From DASWIV01 sp036397475 (GTDB taxonomy: Bacteria > JAJVIF01 > JAPKYR01), in contig DASWIV010000177.1 of NCBI GenBank assembly GCA_036397475.1, forward strand, positions 1 to 22,789: 22,789 nucleotides of DNA, read 5' to 3'. This document shows, piece after piece, positions 22,141 through 22,789 of the stretch. Numbering within the stretch: position 1 is the first letter of the stretch; the number at the start of each line of letters is the position of its first letter. Under the pieces are notes generated by a model. It worked only from the letters and a program-made list of their open reading frames with translations, searched no databases and was not told the DNA's origin. A program made the position numbers and the translations under genes.

Positions 22141-22789
22141 GTGGACAGTAACATTTACATTACAGGCTTCATGGGATCCGGCAAAACCGCGGCTGGTGAA
22201 GCGCTTGGTGAATTCACCGGACGCAAGTTTGCGGATATGGATTCGGAGATTGAATCTGGCTATACCAAAAGCATCGTTGAAATTTTTGAAGATGAGGGCG
22301 AGGATGAATTCAGGAAAGCGGAAGCTGAACTTCTACGGAAACTCTCCCGAAAGAAATATTTAATTATCGCCACAGGCGGCGGCGTTCCTGCCAATCCGGA
22401 AAATCTGAAATTAATGAAACGATCAGGCCAGATAGTATTTCTTGATACGGACCTGAATACGTGCGTTTCAAGAATAACCGGTGCGGGACATGAATCAAGA
22501 CCGAAATGGGGTACAGATGAAGAAGTAAGTAAGCTGTACCAGTCAAGGCTGCCTGCATATCAACCGGCTGACCATAATATAAAAACCTCCGGACTTTCCC
22601 CTCACCAAACCGCGATTGAAATTATAAAGTTTGTCGCAGATCTGAAAGAATATTCTTCCCATATCGATTCAAAGCGTTGCAGAATAATTCCTGAATTTAA
22701 TGCGCCTCAACACCTGGCAGAACTTCTGAATGATAAAAAGTTCGCGATACTTACCGACAAAACGGTCGAGAAAACACATCTGGATAAAT
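22141..22789 (+). CDS. aroK: Shikimate kinase fused to 3-dehydroquinate synthase (partial, runs off the window)
   Basis: A GTG at 22141, two bases after the aroA stop, opens a frame of 216 codons still open at the window end. Residues 1-165 are shikimate kinase: Walker A GFMGSGKT (9-16), DMDSEIE (32-38) with shikimate-binding D34, R58, TGGGV (78-82), and the lid SRPKW plus SRLPAY (119-140). After a linker (about 166-185) the sequence ends in FAILTDKTVEKTHL, which resembles the N-terminal strand of 3-dehydroquinate synthase (AroB), as in the AroKB fusion of Thermotoga. The absence of a stop after the kinase is direct; the AroB identity rests on a short stretch. The kinase phosphorylates shikimate just upstream of the AroA step. 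Confidence 0.88.
   Translation, partial: MDSNIYITGFMGSGKTAAGEALGEFTGRKFADMDSEIESGYTKSIVEIFEDEGEDEFRKAEAELLRKLSRKKYLIIATGGGVPANPENLKLMKRSGQIVFLDTDLNTCVSRITGAGHESRPKWGTDEEVSKLYQSRLPAYQPADHNIKTSGLSPHQTAIEIIKFVADLKEYSSHIDSKRCRIIPEFNAPQHLAELLNDKKFAILTDKTVEKTHLDK

Overview
The window looks like chromosomal DNA of an uncultured, free-living, diderm bacterium of intermediate GC. The evidence is two large lipoproteins with N-terminal lipidation signals, clear sigma70-type promoters (three TTGACY-17-TATA-like boxes), Shine-Dalgarno sites, GTG and TTG starts, and a complete-looking aromatic amino acid block. I cannot assign a phylum from sequence alone. There are no rRNA or tRNA genes, no transposases and no CRISPR array.

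Layout. (1) 1-5519: the 3' tail of a plus-strand gene, then a minus-strand operon read from 5519 to 78. It encodes an ATP-grasp ligase fused to a degenerate M20 peptidase-like domain, a gamma-glutamyltransferase, an N-formylglutamate amidohydrolase family protein and an EamA/DMT permease. The first three genes are separated by 0-2 bases. Together they suggest a small peptide or gamma-glutamyl amide make/trim/export cassette (inference). (2) 5650-6530: an ArsR-type regulator with a strong promoter, followed by a 122-residue remnant in which the start of a sulfide:quinone oxidoreductase is joined in frame to the end of a DsrE-family protein, then a terminator. (3) 6684-9300: a large lipoprotein. 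(4) 9361-13965: an accessory block of tandem-TIR protein, NUDIX hydrolase, a RelA/SpoT synthetase-TPR-SLOG fusion and a DegT-family aminotransferase. (5) 13969-17430, minus strand: a second, larger lipoprotein that shares an N-terminal domain with the first. (6) 17553 to the end: aromatic biosynthesis, with tyrA (+), aroF (-), pheA (-), aroA (+) and an aroK-aroB fusion (+) cut by the window edge.

The most exciting candidate is block 4. TIR domains can make ADP-ribose-type signals from NAD+, SLOG domains can bind such nucleotides (as in Thoeris ThsB/ThsA), and NUDIX enzymes can hydrolyse them. Here the SLOG domain sits on a (p)ppNpp synthetase with its recognisable catalytic motifs intact. This suggests a Thoeris-like circuit whose output is alarmone synthesis or toxic pyrophosphorylation. 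The domains are read directly from sequence; the circuit is inference.

A second strong observation is upstream of pheA-aroF. A 39-codon leader ORF carries five Tyr codons within eight, followed by a stem-loop terminator that competes with a possible antiterminator. It looks like a tyrosine-sensing attenuator for the pheA-aroF operon.
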